64,000 nt of DNA from Acanthochlamys bracteata (lineage: Eukaryota; Streptophyta; Magnoliopsida; Pandanales; Velloziaceae): positions 6,636,501 to 6,700,500 of the forward strand of contig CM034135.1 of assembly GCA_019914995.1 (NCBI GenBank), written 5' to 3'. Positions 51,101 through 61,700 of the stretch are shown one piece after another. Within the stretch, counting starts at the first letter, position 1. Each line of letters begins with the position of its first letter. The notes under the pieces are model-generated. The model did no database searches and was not told where the DNA came from. It saw only the letters and a program-made list of their open reading frames with translations. The position numbers and the translations under genes were made by a program.

Positions 51101-54100
51101 TGAAAAGAAATATAAATCGAAAACAACAAACTATAAGAAGTACATAAGAGTATACATATCAACTTATGGGATGACGAAATGAGCAAGGGAAGGGAGATTC
51201 ATACCACATCCGCAATTACAAAATCTAGTTCTTTCACAAAATTTTCTCTACGACGCTCCCATTCTGCAGCAGTCTGCATAAAAAGTTCATAGAGTTTCAC
51301 ACAAAAGTCAGAATCACATGTAATCATTTCAAATACAAGAGCCACTGCAGATAAAAGAAACAAAGGGATCAGCACCATAGACTCTATTATAATGACAAAA
51401 GTTAAAAAAACAAAGGCACTGGTAGTTTTCAAAAATAAGACAAAGTGACGTACTAATATATTGTTTCAAACACAAACATTGCATAAGAAGAACTAACTTA
51501 GCATGTTTGCTATCAAGTTTCAAGTAAGCTTTTAGTTATCATTATGCAGAATCAAATTCTTCTTAAATAAATAAATGTGCATAATATAACAAATTGTTCA
51601 TGACTACATTGTTAGCCCTGCAAGGATTTAAACTAAGAGAAGATGAGCACTATGAGCATCCCTAAGCAAACCATAATGGTGTGAAAAATTCAAACAATAT
51701 AGGGTGATGATATGTTTTAGAGGGTCAATCATGTTGGCACCACAAATGAAAGAATGCAGACTTTAAGGGTATGTTTGGATACATGGTTAAGAAATAAGAG
51801 TAAGAGGATAGATTGGAAAAATAATAAGAGGACGGATAGGAAAGAATAATTATTTAACTTTACAATGTTTGGATATATAATAAGGGTAACAAACTAACTA
51901 TGTTTGGATAGATAGGTAAATGAATAAATAACGGAAGTAAATCTTTTATAAAAGACTCAAATATCCTTTTTATTTATATTAATCTAACTTTTATTGATAT
52001 AACTTTAAAATAATTTAATTAATATAACTTAAATTAATTTTATTAATATAACTTTTAGATTAATTTTTTATATTAATTTATTTTTTTATTAATGGTTGAT
52101 ATAATTTAACAAAATTAAATAAAATTTTTAATTAAAATTTGATCATATAGTTTTGTATTTTCTCTACAAGCTAAAATCAATTAAACTTAAACAAATATAA
52201 AAATTATAAATTATTATAATAAAAAATAACACATATTAATTAAAATAATATTTAATTAAAAAATATCTAATTAAAATAAATATTAAATAATTAAAAAATT
52301 AAAAGATAAAAGGACAAAAGGGGAAGCAAATTTGCTTCTCCATTTGTCACAATGTGTACCCACCAATTTGGTGGGTACACATTTTACCATGAAATATGGT
52401 GAGGGATGAGAAACAATTCTCCTTCCCTTCCATTAATGAAATTAAAACAAATATAGTTAATATGGTGAAATGCTTCACCATCACCACCATTCACTATTAA
52501 TAACTACAATCCAAATATAAATGGTATATTTGGATTCATAGGTAAGAAATAAGAGTAAGAGTACGGACAGAAAAAATAATAAGAGGACGGATAGAAAAGA
52601 ATAGTTAATTGATCTTACGATGTTTGGATATATGGTAAAGATAATAAATTAACTATGTTTCGATAGATGGGTAAATAAATGAGTATTGGAAGTAAACTTT
52701 TTATAAAAGACTCAAATGCCATTTTTATTTATATTAATATTATTTTATTTAAAATAATTTTAACTAATTTATTAATATAATTTTAAATAAAATTTATTAG
52801 TATAACTTTTAAATTAATTTTTAATATTAATATAAATTATATTAATTATTAAATATAAAAATAATTATATAATTATATTATTTTCTCTACCAATTAAAAA
52901 TTAAATAAAATTAAATAAATAAAAAAAAATTAAATCATTATAATAAAAAATAACATGTATTAATTTAAAAATATTAAATAAAATTAAATATGAATTAAAA
53001 TTTTATATTAAATTAATTAAATATTAAATTAGATAAAAGTTAAATAAGTAAAAAGATAAAAGGGAAAGTAAAATTGCTTCCTCTTGTGTCACCATGTGTA
53101 CCCACCGATTTGGTGAGTACACATTTAACCATAGAATAGTGAAGATGATGGGTAACAATTTTCCATCATTTCTTTTAATGAAAATTTAACAAACATGGGT
53201 AGGGATGGGGAATTTGTTAACTTCACCATCACTCCCCATGCCTATCCATAATCCAAACGAAGCGTAAGGGTAAAGACTAAAAATAATATCATTAGCTTGA
53301 TATGACCATCAAGTTGAATCCAAATTTAATAATTTTACTTGGAACAGTGGAAATGATATAATTAGTACGTTGTTATTGGTACTGTAAAAACACAACTTCT
53401 TAAATTTGCTTTTAGTTTTACAGTAAACACTCAATTACTTGCATTTTTTCTCAAATTAACTTATCTTAAGAAGTTGTTCACTTTATACGTATTTATAGAC
53501 TTTTTACAAAAATTTTTGTCTAAAATTAATCATACAACCTTTTCATCTTTTTGGGATGGAAGAATCAAAATATGCAAATTAAAATTGCATCTAAATTTAG
53601 TTTAAGGATCCAAGTAAAACTTCCGGTCTGAGAACCAAATTTGCATTTAAGCCTACCCACAAGTTGCAAATGGAGCATTAAAAAGGATATGCAATTGATC
53701 GCTCAGCAAAACCAAAACTTATTGCTCTTTAGACCAGGAAAAGAAAAGGAACGTAAACAAAGAATCAGCTGATTTAGCCAAATACCACTGGTGGATCACA
53801 TAACAGAACATGATAAATTTCAATAAAAGACTTAACAGAAAACTCACCTTGGTAAATATTCCGACACCACATTCCATAGCAACCTTAGCAAGGAAGAGAT
53901 CGTCAGCAAGCAGACGTTCTTTGAAACCTCCAAACTGGAGCAGCCATCGGAAGAAAGGCGACTTCTCCAGAGAGGCGAACCTATTCACGATGGAAGCAGG
54001 AATTCGTCCATCCTCAATCGCTGCAGCAAGATCAGACGGCAAGCTCTCCACCGGCCGTCCAAGCTCCGCCAACGCCAGCAATGCTTCCTTTCGGTTATTC

Positions 54101-54408
54101 TTCCCTGACTCTTCCGGCTCTCCATCTGCACCGCCGCCGCCGATGCCACCACTACCACCTCCTCCACCTGAGTTTCCGAAACTGCCCCCTTGACCTCCGC
54201 CAGATTCGACGGATAGGATCGCACGGCGGTAGCCAGGGGTGTTGTTAAAGTGGAGACTGGGGAAGATGGAGCGCGCAGTGCTGGTGAACCAGAGCGACAG
54301 AGAGCATGCGCGCCGCACGTAATGAGCATTAGAACGGCTGCCGTTTTGTTGGTGCCGTTGATTGGAGAGGTTTGAAGAAGCAGCTCCAGCGGTGGCAGCG
54401 GCCGACAT
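44988..54408 (-). CDS. RETICULATA-RELATED (RER3/RER4-like) chloroplast membrane protein, complete
   Basis: This is a chloroplast-envelope membrane protein of the RETICULATA/LCD1 family, whose mutants have reticulate leaves. The biochemical role is unknown. Eight GT-AG exons in coding order are 54408-53848, 51273-51205, 50243-50112, 50013-49960, 49857-49813, 48164-48025, 45250-45125 and 45033-44988. They total 1173 nt and 390 residues. Residues 1-65 are rich in Ser, Ala and Arg with few acidic residues, as in a plastid transit peptide, and 70-94 is a glycine-rich linker. The conserved core starts around 107 with EALLALAELGRPVESLPSDLA. It includes FRWLLQFGGFKERLLADDLF, MECGVGIFTKTAAEWERRRE, ADFMLVWLPAPTVSLRPPLA, SVAYGVYMAVSSNLRYQ and the C-terminal WVDYARWVGIQKSE. 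Hydrophobic stretches around 211-226, 256-280 and 310-330 could span membranes. Introns 1 and 5 carry MITEs and intron 6 carries LINE relics, yet the coding frame is intact. Confidence 0.94.
46180..46560 (-). repeat. Duplicated retroelement tail in RETICULATA-related intron 6
   Basis: Two diverged copies, offset by about 220 bases, start around 46180 and 46400. Each contains (t/c)gagttgga.cat followed by caacaaa.cc.aagcc..tatctcattagc and then gctacat.gatc. The order aagccttatctcattag..ggctacatgatc matches a tail motif common beside plant RTE-type LINEs and SINEs. It is oriented with its retroelement sense on the minus strand, like the host gene. Confidence 0.5.
46600..46870 (-). mobile_element. 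Decayed RTE-type LINE fragment, 3' end of the reverse-transcriptase ORF
   Basis: Read on the minus strand, 46687-46662 encodes TLR-stop-FGHVT. This matches the LRWFGHV motif near the C-terminus of plant RTE-clade LINE reverse transcriptases, with Trp changed to a stop. The surrounding order (motif, then the tail motif at 46461-46507 on its 3' side) fits such an element. Several stops show that it is dead. The outer limits are approximate. Confidence 0.5.
47749..47803 (+). repeat. Retroelement-tail copy in opposite orientation
   Basis: The stretch ggattcatgtaccgccac, aagtggaataaagac and tgttgttgttgtat is the reverse-complement form of the tail motif at 46461-46507. The terminal TTG units match the CAA-rich start of the other copies. 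It lies in the same intron of the RETICULATA-related gene. Confidence 0.5.
48495..48736. mobile_element. MITE with GGGCGTGTTT...AAACACGCCC ends
   Basis: This 242-bp element begins GGGCGTGTTTCTTTTG and ends GTATGTAAACACGCCC, giving a clear 10-base terminal inverted repeat. It is flanked by AAA on both sides (48492-48494 and 48737-48739). The interior repeats aaagtgagttt several times. It lies in intron 5 of the RETICULATA-related gene. Confidence 0.7.
51767..53264. mobile_element. Head-to-tail dimer of a MITE-like element, TAA target duplication
   Basis: Two copies of about 750 bp lie in direct tandem, starting near 51768 (ggtatgtttggat) and 52523 (ggtatatttggat). They are visibly similar along their length, for example taagaaataagagtaagag and aataataagaggacggata. 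The whole block is flanked by one TAA at 51764-51766 and 53265-53267. Its outer ends are imperfect inverted repeats, GGGTATGTTTGGAT and CGCTTCGTTTGGAT. There is no coding capacity. It lies in intron 1 of the RETICULATA-related gene. Confidence 0.75.
52353..52381. repeat. Palindrome inside the first monomer of the dimeric MITE
   Basis: TGTGTACCCACCA, the spacer att, then TGGTGGGTACACA form a perfect 13-base inverted repeat. A version with two mismatches recurs in the second monomer at 53095-53123. It is far more GC-rich than the surrounding DNA and would form a stable hairpin. Confidence 0.9.
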
Positions 54409-54566
54409 TGCTCTGTGAGAGAGAGAGAGAGGAGTTAAAGGTTTGTTTCTTTTCCCTTTATTTTGGAAGATTCGGCGAGTCTGTTGTTGTTGTTTCAAGG
54501 ACTCATAAGAAGAAAGGAAGTGTTGTGGGGTCCACGTTGGAAAATCAGTTTTGGGAATGTTCGTAA

Positions 54567-54841
54567 GAGGCGCTGTTTGGTTCTCCGTTTCAAAATCTGA
54601 TTATCAGTTTTTTTTTATTTTTTTTTATTTTATATTTTTTAATATATATTTTATATAAGTATATAAAAAATTTATTTAAAAATTTAAAAAGTATAAAAAA
54701 ATTTTATGAAGTGCGATCTTTTAATTGCATATTTTTATTATTTTTTTTGAAGTAAAATAAATATAACTCATTTTCTAAAAAAGATAAAAATATTTTTTAT
54801 TTTACAAAAATTTTATTTCATAAGCAATCTCAAACTGCCTC
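54567..54841. mobile_element. MITE-like element near the RETICULATA-related promoter
   Basis: The left end GAGGCGCTGTTTGG follows a TAA (54564-54566). The right end read inward is GAGGCAGTTTGAGATTGC, nearly the same as the right end of 8217-8466. It lies about 160 bases upstream of the RETICULATA-related start codon. The right flank is GAA rather than TAA, so the duplication is imperfect. Confidence 0.5.
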
Positions 54842-55035
54842 GAAATTTTGTGAACTACTTTACATTTCAAATAAGTATTTGTACTTTAAAAAAAAAATTT
54901 AAATATTCTATAAATAATTAAATATTATAAAAATATAATATATATATTTTATTTGTTATAAAGTTAAAAAATTATTTTTAAAAAAAATTCATTTCGTAAA
55001 AATACATTTTATAATTATAATGCTACCATTATTAA

Positions 55036-55296
55036 GGACGTGTTTACCAACACCCCTAAACTCCACTTCCTTTAAACTCAAGTTTCACATAAATACTTAT
55101 AAAAATTAAAATAAATTTTTTTATCAATAAAATTTTTTTTAAAATTCAAATTTAAAACTTACTAAAAATATATAATTAATATAAAATTTTATTTTTTATT
55201 AAATATTAAATATTTTTTATTTTATTTTTTAAATTTATTTCCTAAAAATTCCACTTTCCTCAAAACTCCACTTCCATACTCTAGGTAAACACGCCC
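55036..55296. mobile_element. MITE with GGACGTGTTTACC ends and TAA target duplication
   Basis: This 261-bp element begins GGACGTGTTTACCAACACCC and ends AGGTAAACACGCCC. It is flanked by TAA at 55033-55035 and 55297-55299. Its interior is nearly the same as that of 40377-40611. The 3-bp TAA duplication and inverted ends are typical of PIF/Harbinger Tourist-type MITEs. Confidence 0.82.
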
Positions 55297-58200
55297 TAAG
55301 TAAAAGTTGTTAGTTAGTCAGAGTTGTACGACTCGTTGATGAATTAGGTGAACTGGAAACTGAAAGGTCGGCGTTTTGGATCAAGCAAATGGCGGGCTGT
55401 GCCAGCTAAAATTAACTTCTCCTTTCCTTCCAAAAAATGTTTTTGAAAATTTAAAAATAAGCCAAAAATAAATTATACTTTTATTTTTGTGTAGCTAAAA
55501 TAAATTTAAAAATAATTTTTTTAATAAAAATGTCAATCGTAATGATAAAAGAACACATATCTATAGAAGAATACCATATAAATGTTTAGTGACTTTACAT
55601 ATATAAGTCAACAAATATACACACATCAGCACTGTAGATATTTAAGATATATCAAATCTTAATCATTGATCACATTGTAAAAAATTCAGTAAAAATGAGT
55701 TTAAAAACTAAAATAAAAATATTTAATAAAAAATAAGTTTTTTTAATTTATTTTGTATTAATAATGAATCTTAAAATTAAATTTTAAAAAAATAAAATTT
55801 TTATAGAAATAATTTATTTAAAAATTTTTATTTAGTTTGTATTAAAAATTAGTTTTAAAAAGTGAATTTAGTGGGTTGATAAACGAGCCCTAAACAGAAT
55901 AAATTTTCAAAAATATATTTCTTAAAATAAGAAATTTGAATATGAGTTTAATGTTTGTATTTATTTGTTGTAAAAAGAGATGTTTAGTTATAAATTTTGA
56001 ATTTTAAGAGTAAAATTTTTGTCAAAAAATTTAAATTTAGTTTTTATGTAAATTAAAAGTAAACTTGTTTGCCAAAAAAAAAGAGTTCAAAATTTAAGTA
56101 AAGATGTTCTAAATTTCCGAATTACGAACATAAGTTGGAAATTTTGAATATGAAAATTATTCTTAACTAGTTTGATATTGTATAATATTATATATTCCAA
56201 ATTCTCACTTAATAATATTCAAATTGAAATTGTTAGAATAGTTTTCTTATACAATTCTTTCTTTCTTTCTTAACTAAATTCGAAGTTTTTCTAAATCCTT
56301 TAATTTTATCTTTCTCAACTCTTTTCTCAATTGGTAATATATCAATTTATTTGTCGATCATTTTTTATTCTTTCTGCCACAAGATAATTAAATAGCAATT
56401 ATAATCGAAAGATAACTATGAAGTTGAAATAATAGGTCTCACATAGATGCAAGTTCCATTAGGTATTATTTATAGATTTCTTTATTTTTTTAATTTTAGT
56501 TTTTATAATTTTTTACACTATGCTATAACATTTTAAAAGATTTTATAATAAATTATCATTATATATATTTTTATTTTTTTAAGCTTTAAAATAGTTATAT
56601 TTTATAAATTGAACAATTCAGATTAAATTTGCTTCAATTATTTGTATCAAATTAATTACTTTATTTTCATTATTCAAGCCTTGAATATCTCGCTTATTGG
56701 TTCATAAGATATCTTACACAAAATTTGTTAATTGTTAAAAATTTAAATTGATTAAAGGCACTCTTTTATTTAAGCCATAAACGACCAGAATTAAATACTA
56801 ATACAAACATCTCGAAGAATTTGGTTCATATATTTTGAGTCATTTAAATTGAGCTTGGTTTTTAAATTAAAATGTTTGAATATTGAATATGTTTTAGACT
56901 TTAATTTGACAATTCGAATAAACTGACCTATGCAAATATGTTTAGATCTTTCTTACAAAATTTTGATGCACTTAATAAACAATATTATATATTTTTATAA
57001 TTAGCAATTTTTACTAATTTAGATCCACTACTTCATAAAATACATGTATTAATTTTTGTTAAAATATATATTAAATAAAAATTAAGCATTCAACTGTATC
57101 ATAGATTTAGATTCGAAATAAAAATTCAACCTAATATGAACTCATAAAGCATACAAACCAATCCAACATACTTCGATTTGGTTTTAGTTTCTTTCAAAAT
57201 ACTAGAATTTGATTGAATCGAGCCCGAATTTGCACAATACCTTATCAAACTCGACTAATGAACATCCCTAATGGTTCATGCAAGAGAAGTAATAGGTATA
57301 AGTGGGGTGTATATCTTCACAACACATAAGTGAATGTTATTTAAAATTTTCTTTATGGTACAAAGAGAATTATTGTAGTTAAATCCAAATTGATTTGAGT
57401 AAAGTGGCAAATATATTTTGGATCATTTGGTTTAAGACTGGGCAAAAGTAACTACACTTTTGAGCAAAATTAGGTCTCTATTTTGGAAACCCAAAAGAAT
57501 GCACTCAACTTATAATATATCTATACCCAAAATTAATATCAGTGATGTCTTCTCACCAAGCCTTATCACAATTTAGAAGGTTTAATAATTTTTATGATAT
57601 AATTGCACAATACCTTATAAAACTAGTAGAGGTGTTGATGCAACTTTTGATTTTTCAAATTATTATTGGTCTTCTATATATAAAAAGTTTTCCCACAAAT
57701 AAATTATTTATATTTATTTTAAAATTTAAAAGTGTTATAAGTTTATTAAAAGATAAGAAGCTGAGACAAAATAAAACAGCAAGCACAAAATATAAACATT
57801 ATTATATGTGCAGTTTGAATTGCTTTTTTATCTATTTTAATTCTAATTATTTATGTAATAAATTTTCTATAATATTATAAAGTTTATTTAAATTTAAAAA
57901 ATAAAAATTTTTGATGTAGTAAAATTTTATTATTATTTATTTTAATTTTTTAAAATAAAGAACTCATTTTAAAAAAATTTGTAATATAGTTTATTATAAA
58001 ATTTAAATAAAAAACACTCCAACCATCCCTTCAAATTTATCTTATCTTGTTTGCTTTATATTTCTATCTCAAACCTTCTCAAATAAAATTTGTTTTAAAT
58101 GAAAAAGAGAAAACTCAACTTTTTGTATATAATCCATTTTGCAGTTTGCACAGGATTGCGTGCCACGATGTGTCAGCTTTCTCTGTACCAAATTCTGTTC

Positions 58201-58608
58201 GTTATAAGGAACACCAATTTCATCTACTCAATTGTTCTCACGTGTGCAACTATACCTATCATTAGTTAAGTGATCCATCTGGCTTCCATGTATTCGCTGT
58301 TTAACTGCGTTTTTTACAGCGAGCTTCGTACTAAGATCTTTATAATCTTACGTCTGCAAACGTTTTCTTATCTCAAGCTACGGTGGCTTGTACGAAACAC
58401 CAATATTAACCATTAATATATTACAGCGTGTCCCGATCGTTGAAGATAACAGCTGGCATGAACTTTTTGATTGAATGAAAAATGTGTTCTTTCGCAGTGG
58501 GCTCGTAGCGGTTGGGGAAATTAGTGATAAGAGTTTTTATCAACTTAGCTCGCTTGTAAAGATGATTTTGACCCCCGCTCTCGAGACGCTCTACGTAGCA
58601 GCAGACAC

Positions 58609-58634
58609 AAAAAAAAAAAAAAAAAAAAAAAAAA
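58609..58634. repeat. Run of 26 A bases upstream of LACS
   Basis: An uninterrupted poly-A tract ends 147 bases before the LACS start codon. It may lie in the promoter or the 5' leader. Long A tracts are stiff and disfavour nucleosomes, but no function can be shown here. Confidence 0.9.
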
Positions 58635-58748
58635 CCGAAAAAAGGAAAAGAAAAACCAGCAACAAACTATCACAAGCAACCAGATCGAAACTAAAATCCA
58701 AATCAAACAAATCTATCGCGGAAGTTTATTCAACGCAACAAAATTTCC

Positions 58749-58770
58749 GAGAGAGAGAAAGAGAGAGAGG
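58749..58770 (+). promoter_or_regulatory. GA-rich leader just before the LACS start codon
   Basis: A purine-rich GAGAGA tract ends 11 bases before the ATG, so it probably lies in the 5' untranslated region. GA repeats are common in plant leaders; a regulatory role is only inferred. Confidence 0.35.
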
Positions 58771-58781
58771 GTTTTGTACGG

Positions 58782-61700
58782 ATGGATTACACTGATGCGC
58801 CACAGCGGCGGCTGCTGGCAATATCGGGTCATTTGGCGCCGGAGAAAGATCAGTGTGGGCAATTGAGTCTGAATCATACCGCGGACGAGTTTGTTCACGG
58901 TACTCCAACTGCTGCCACTTCTTTTCTCTTGCTCTTGCTCGTTGTGGATTGGCGTTGTACTTGATTGGATCCGGATGAGATTGGATTAGATTGAATATGC
59001 TTGAAAGGAAATTGATGCACCGAATGAATCTGTTGATAGGACGTTCTGGATTTTTAACTTCGCGTTATGCGGAGATGATGAATGGGAGTGGTTGTCTGTT
59101 TTCCGTTTCTGTTTATTTAAGCTTCTGTTTGTTTGTTTACTTATTTATTTTTACGTATTTTTCATTTTGATTGGATTTGCTTCTCTTCAGAAGAATTTAA
59201 GAAACTTGCCTTTCTTTTTATCTAGTACGGATGTCAATGCTTCAACTATTGTTGTTTTGTAGATAGTTATGATTACTTTATGGTCTGGGCCTTTTGTTTT
59301 TCTGGTGATTTGAAGTTGATTGGATTTTAAAAGAAACTAGATTCCTGCTTTCTACATTTTTAGTTATATTATATTTTTGTGGAGAAACTATTGCCTATTT
59401 TTGGGGTTTGAAACTGTTGTAGATGGTTGGAAGGAGGAGATTTTAACAAGAGATTTAACAAAGTTGATGCTCCTATACTAAAGGCCTAATATTGTTGACA
59501 AAACATCCATAAATATACTCGTGGAAACTAAGTAAGCTAGCTACTTTCTGAGAAAGTAGCACTTAATATTCTGAAGGTTTGAGTTATTGTGTTTTAATAT
59601 AGAACAGCTTTTTAGAATGAAATTTATCTTAATCCTAATTCTCATCTAGAGGCAAGCCAGTAAATGGCAGCCATGAAGAGCAATTTTAGGGAGGAAGAAG
59701 ACTAGGAGCTCTTTGATGTCTACCAAAAGAGGAGAAGACGGATGTGCTGATTTTCCAGAAGAAGTATTGATAAATTGGTATTTGATAAAATGTTAAATTC
59801 AAGAAGTGCAGGTCTCAGTTCTACAACTGATTTTCTCCATAATTATATTTGAAAAAAACGCCTAATTCTTTTATGTCCTTCAACCTTCTTTACGTTGCTA
59901 GAAAAGAATGCTCAGGATGTTGCTTGCAAGAGTAGCTGTAAAGGAGAGGCTCATAGCATTAGCATGTTATTCAAACTACGTCAGTTTCGTAACTTAGTTT
60001 TCATGCTACAGTGTCATAACAGTGAACGGCCTGATGAGATACCCTGGAGGCTTTGGGGGGTTCTCTTCATGCATATATAGGCAAGGAGATATTAAATAAA
60101 ATATGACATATTATTATTATTATCATTATTATTCTTGTCGTTGTTGTTGTTGTTGTTATTATTTTGCGGACTATTGTGCTAATGCCAACTATGTACTAGT
60201 TTAAAGTTCATGTCAGTTATGATTATTCTAAAGACAGAAGTAACTATTTGTTTCTGTTTTTTATCTTCATTTAATACATACTGATGTTTTAGTTAAGAGG
60301 TTCCTTTGTGTACATATTTCTTGACTAATGACAACTAGGATCCTTCTGTTTAGCTGCTTTTTCTCTGCTGGGCTTTAGTCTTATTTATTGGTTGTGAAAT
60401 GTGTTTCTTTGTGCTCTATCACAAGAAATATGTCAAGTGGATTCAGTTGAAGCAAAGAGAAGAACTTAGCATCTCATGTGATCCCAAAGAGTTCCATTTG
60501 GCAAATTTCTTTTGTAAATTTCTGGAGTGTAAAGAGTTTAGTGCCGGGTTACATATATAATGAGCAGAAACAAGTATTACACTGTTGAGGGTAATGGTTG
60601 CCGAAAGTTATAAAAACAATTCTACCACTTCTAAACTCCTTCCCTTGTTCAATTCAACTGACCTTCTACTTCGCATGGTGGAGCTTAGTTTTTCTGTATC
60701 CTCTGCAGGTCAGGGATACAGTGTTGTTCTCCCAGAGAAGTTGAATACTGGGAAGTGGAATGTCTATAGGTATACATGTGCTGTTGATTGCAATCCTTCA
60801 AGAGCTCTTCCTTAGAACTATTGCTCATTGCAGGTCTGCACGCTCCCCATTGAAACTTGTAAGCAGATATCCAGAAAATCCTGAAATCGGAACGTTACAT
60901 GACAACTTTGTGTGAGGACTCTATCCTTTGTTTTTGTTAGTTTGTTTTTAATCAGTCTGAATTAATACTTGGTTTTAAGTTTAGTGACTTCAGTCACGAG
61001 TCTGAATTTTGAGATCATTTTATTTTAATTTATTGCATCAATTAGTCTCTGCATCCATAATTCTTATGGTGGACTAAATATTCTGTGGTCCTGTAAATGG
61101 AATTAGGTATGCAGTCGATAATTTCAGAGATTGCAAGTACTTGGGTACAAGAATCCGAGTAGATGGGACTATCGGAGAGTAAGGCATTTGGATAATTACC
61201 TCTGTCGTCTTAAAAACATGGAGTTATGAGGATATTGCTCTTATTTTCTTGGTCGTTGTCTATATGGCAAGGTATAAGTGGTCGACTTATGGAGAAGCTG
61301 CTACTTCACGTTCAGCGATAGGTTCTGGTCTTATATACCATGGTATACCTAAAGTGAGTTACTTGTAACTATTTTTTTAAGTTAATTTAGATTTTGTATT
61401 AGTCGGACTATGCTTACAGATAATCATGGTCTCGAACTGAATAGGTAGCATTTGCGGCATGCACCACATAGCTTCACACTGTCACTTTTAGAAAGCGTTG
61501 GTCGACATGTATCTGAAGAGCATTGATTGTTATTACTATCCGTTCTCATATCATTGTCACCATCATATTCCTCTTTCTGTAATAGGGCGCATGTGTTGGA
61601 CTGTACTTCATAAACAGACCAGAGTGGATTGTAGTGGACCATGCATGCTCTTCATATTCCTACATATCAGTCCCCCTATACGATACTCTTGGTAGGTGTT

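Larger units (their letters stand above)
54409..58781. other. Intergenic region between divergent RETICULATA-related and LACS genes
   Basis: The 4.4 kb between these divergently transcribed genes holds both promoters, two MITEs near the left end and a further MITE-like right end at about 55870-55895 (aacgagccct). The rest is AT-rich unique-looking DNA. A (GA)n tract at 54416-54432 reads as CT on the RETICULATA-related strand, just before its start codon. The open frames at 57542-57880 and 58047-58265 lack any family resemblance and show AT-biased residue use. Confidence 0.55.

Noticed and set aside
57542-57880. A 112-codon open frame in the intergenic region before LACS
   Set aside because: It is rich in Lys, Ile, Phe and Asn as expected from AT-rich DNA, with no domain and no nearby splice signals.
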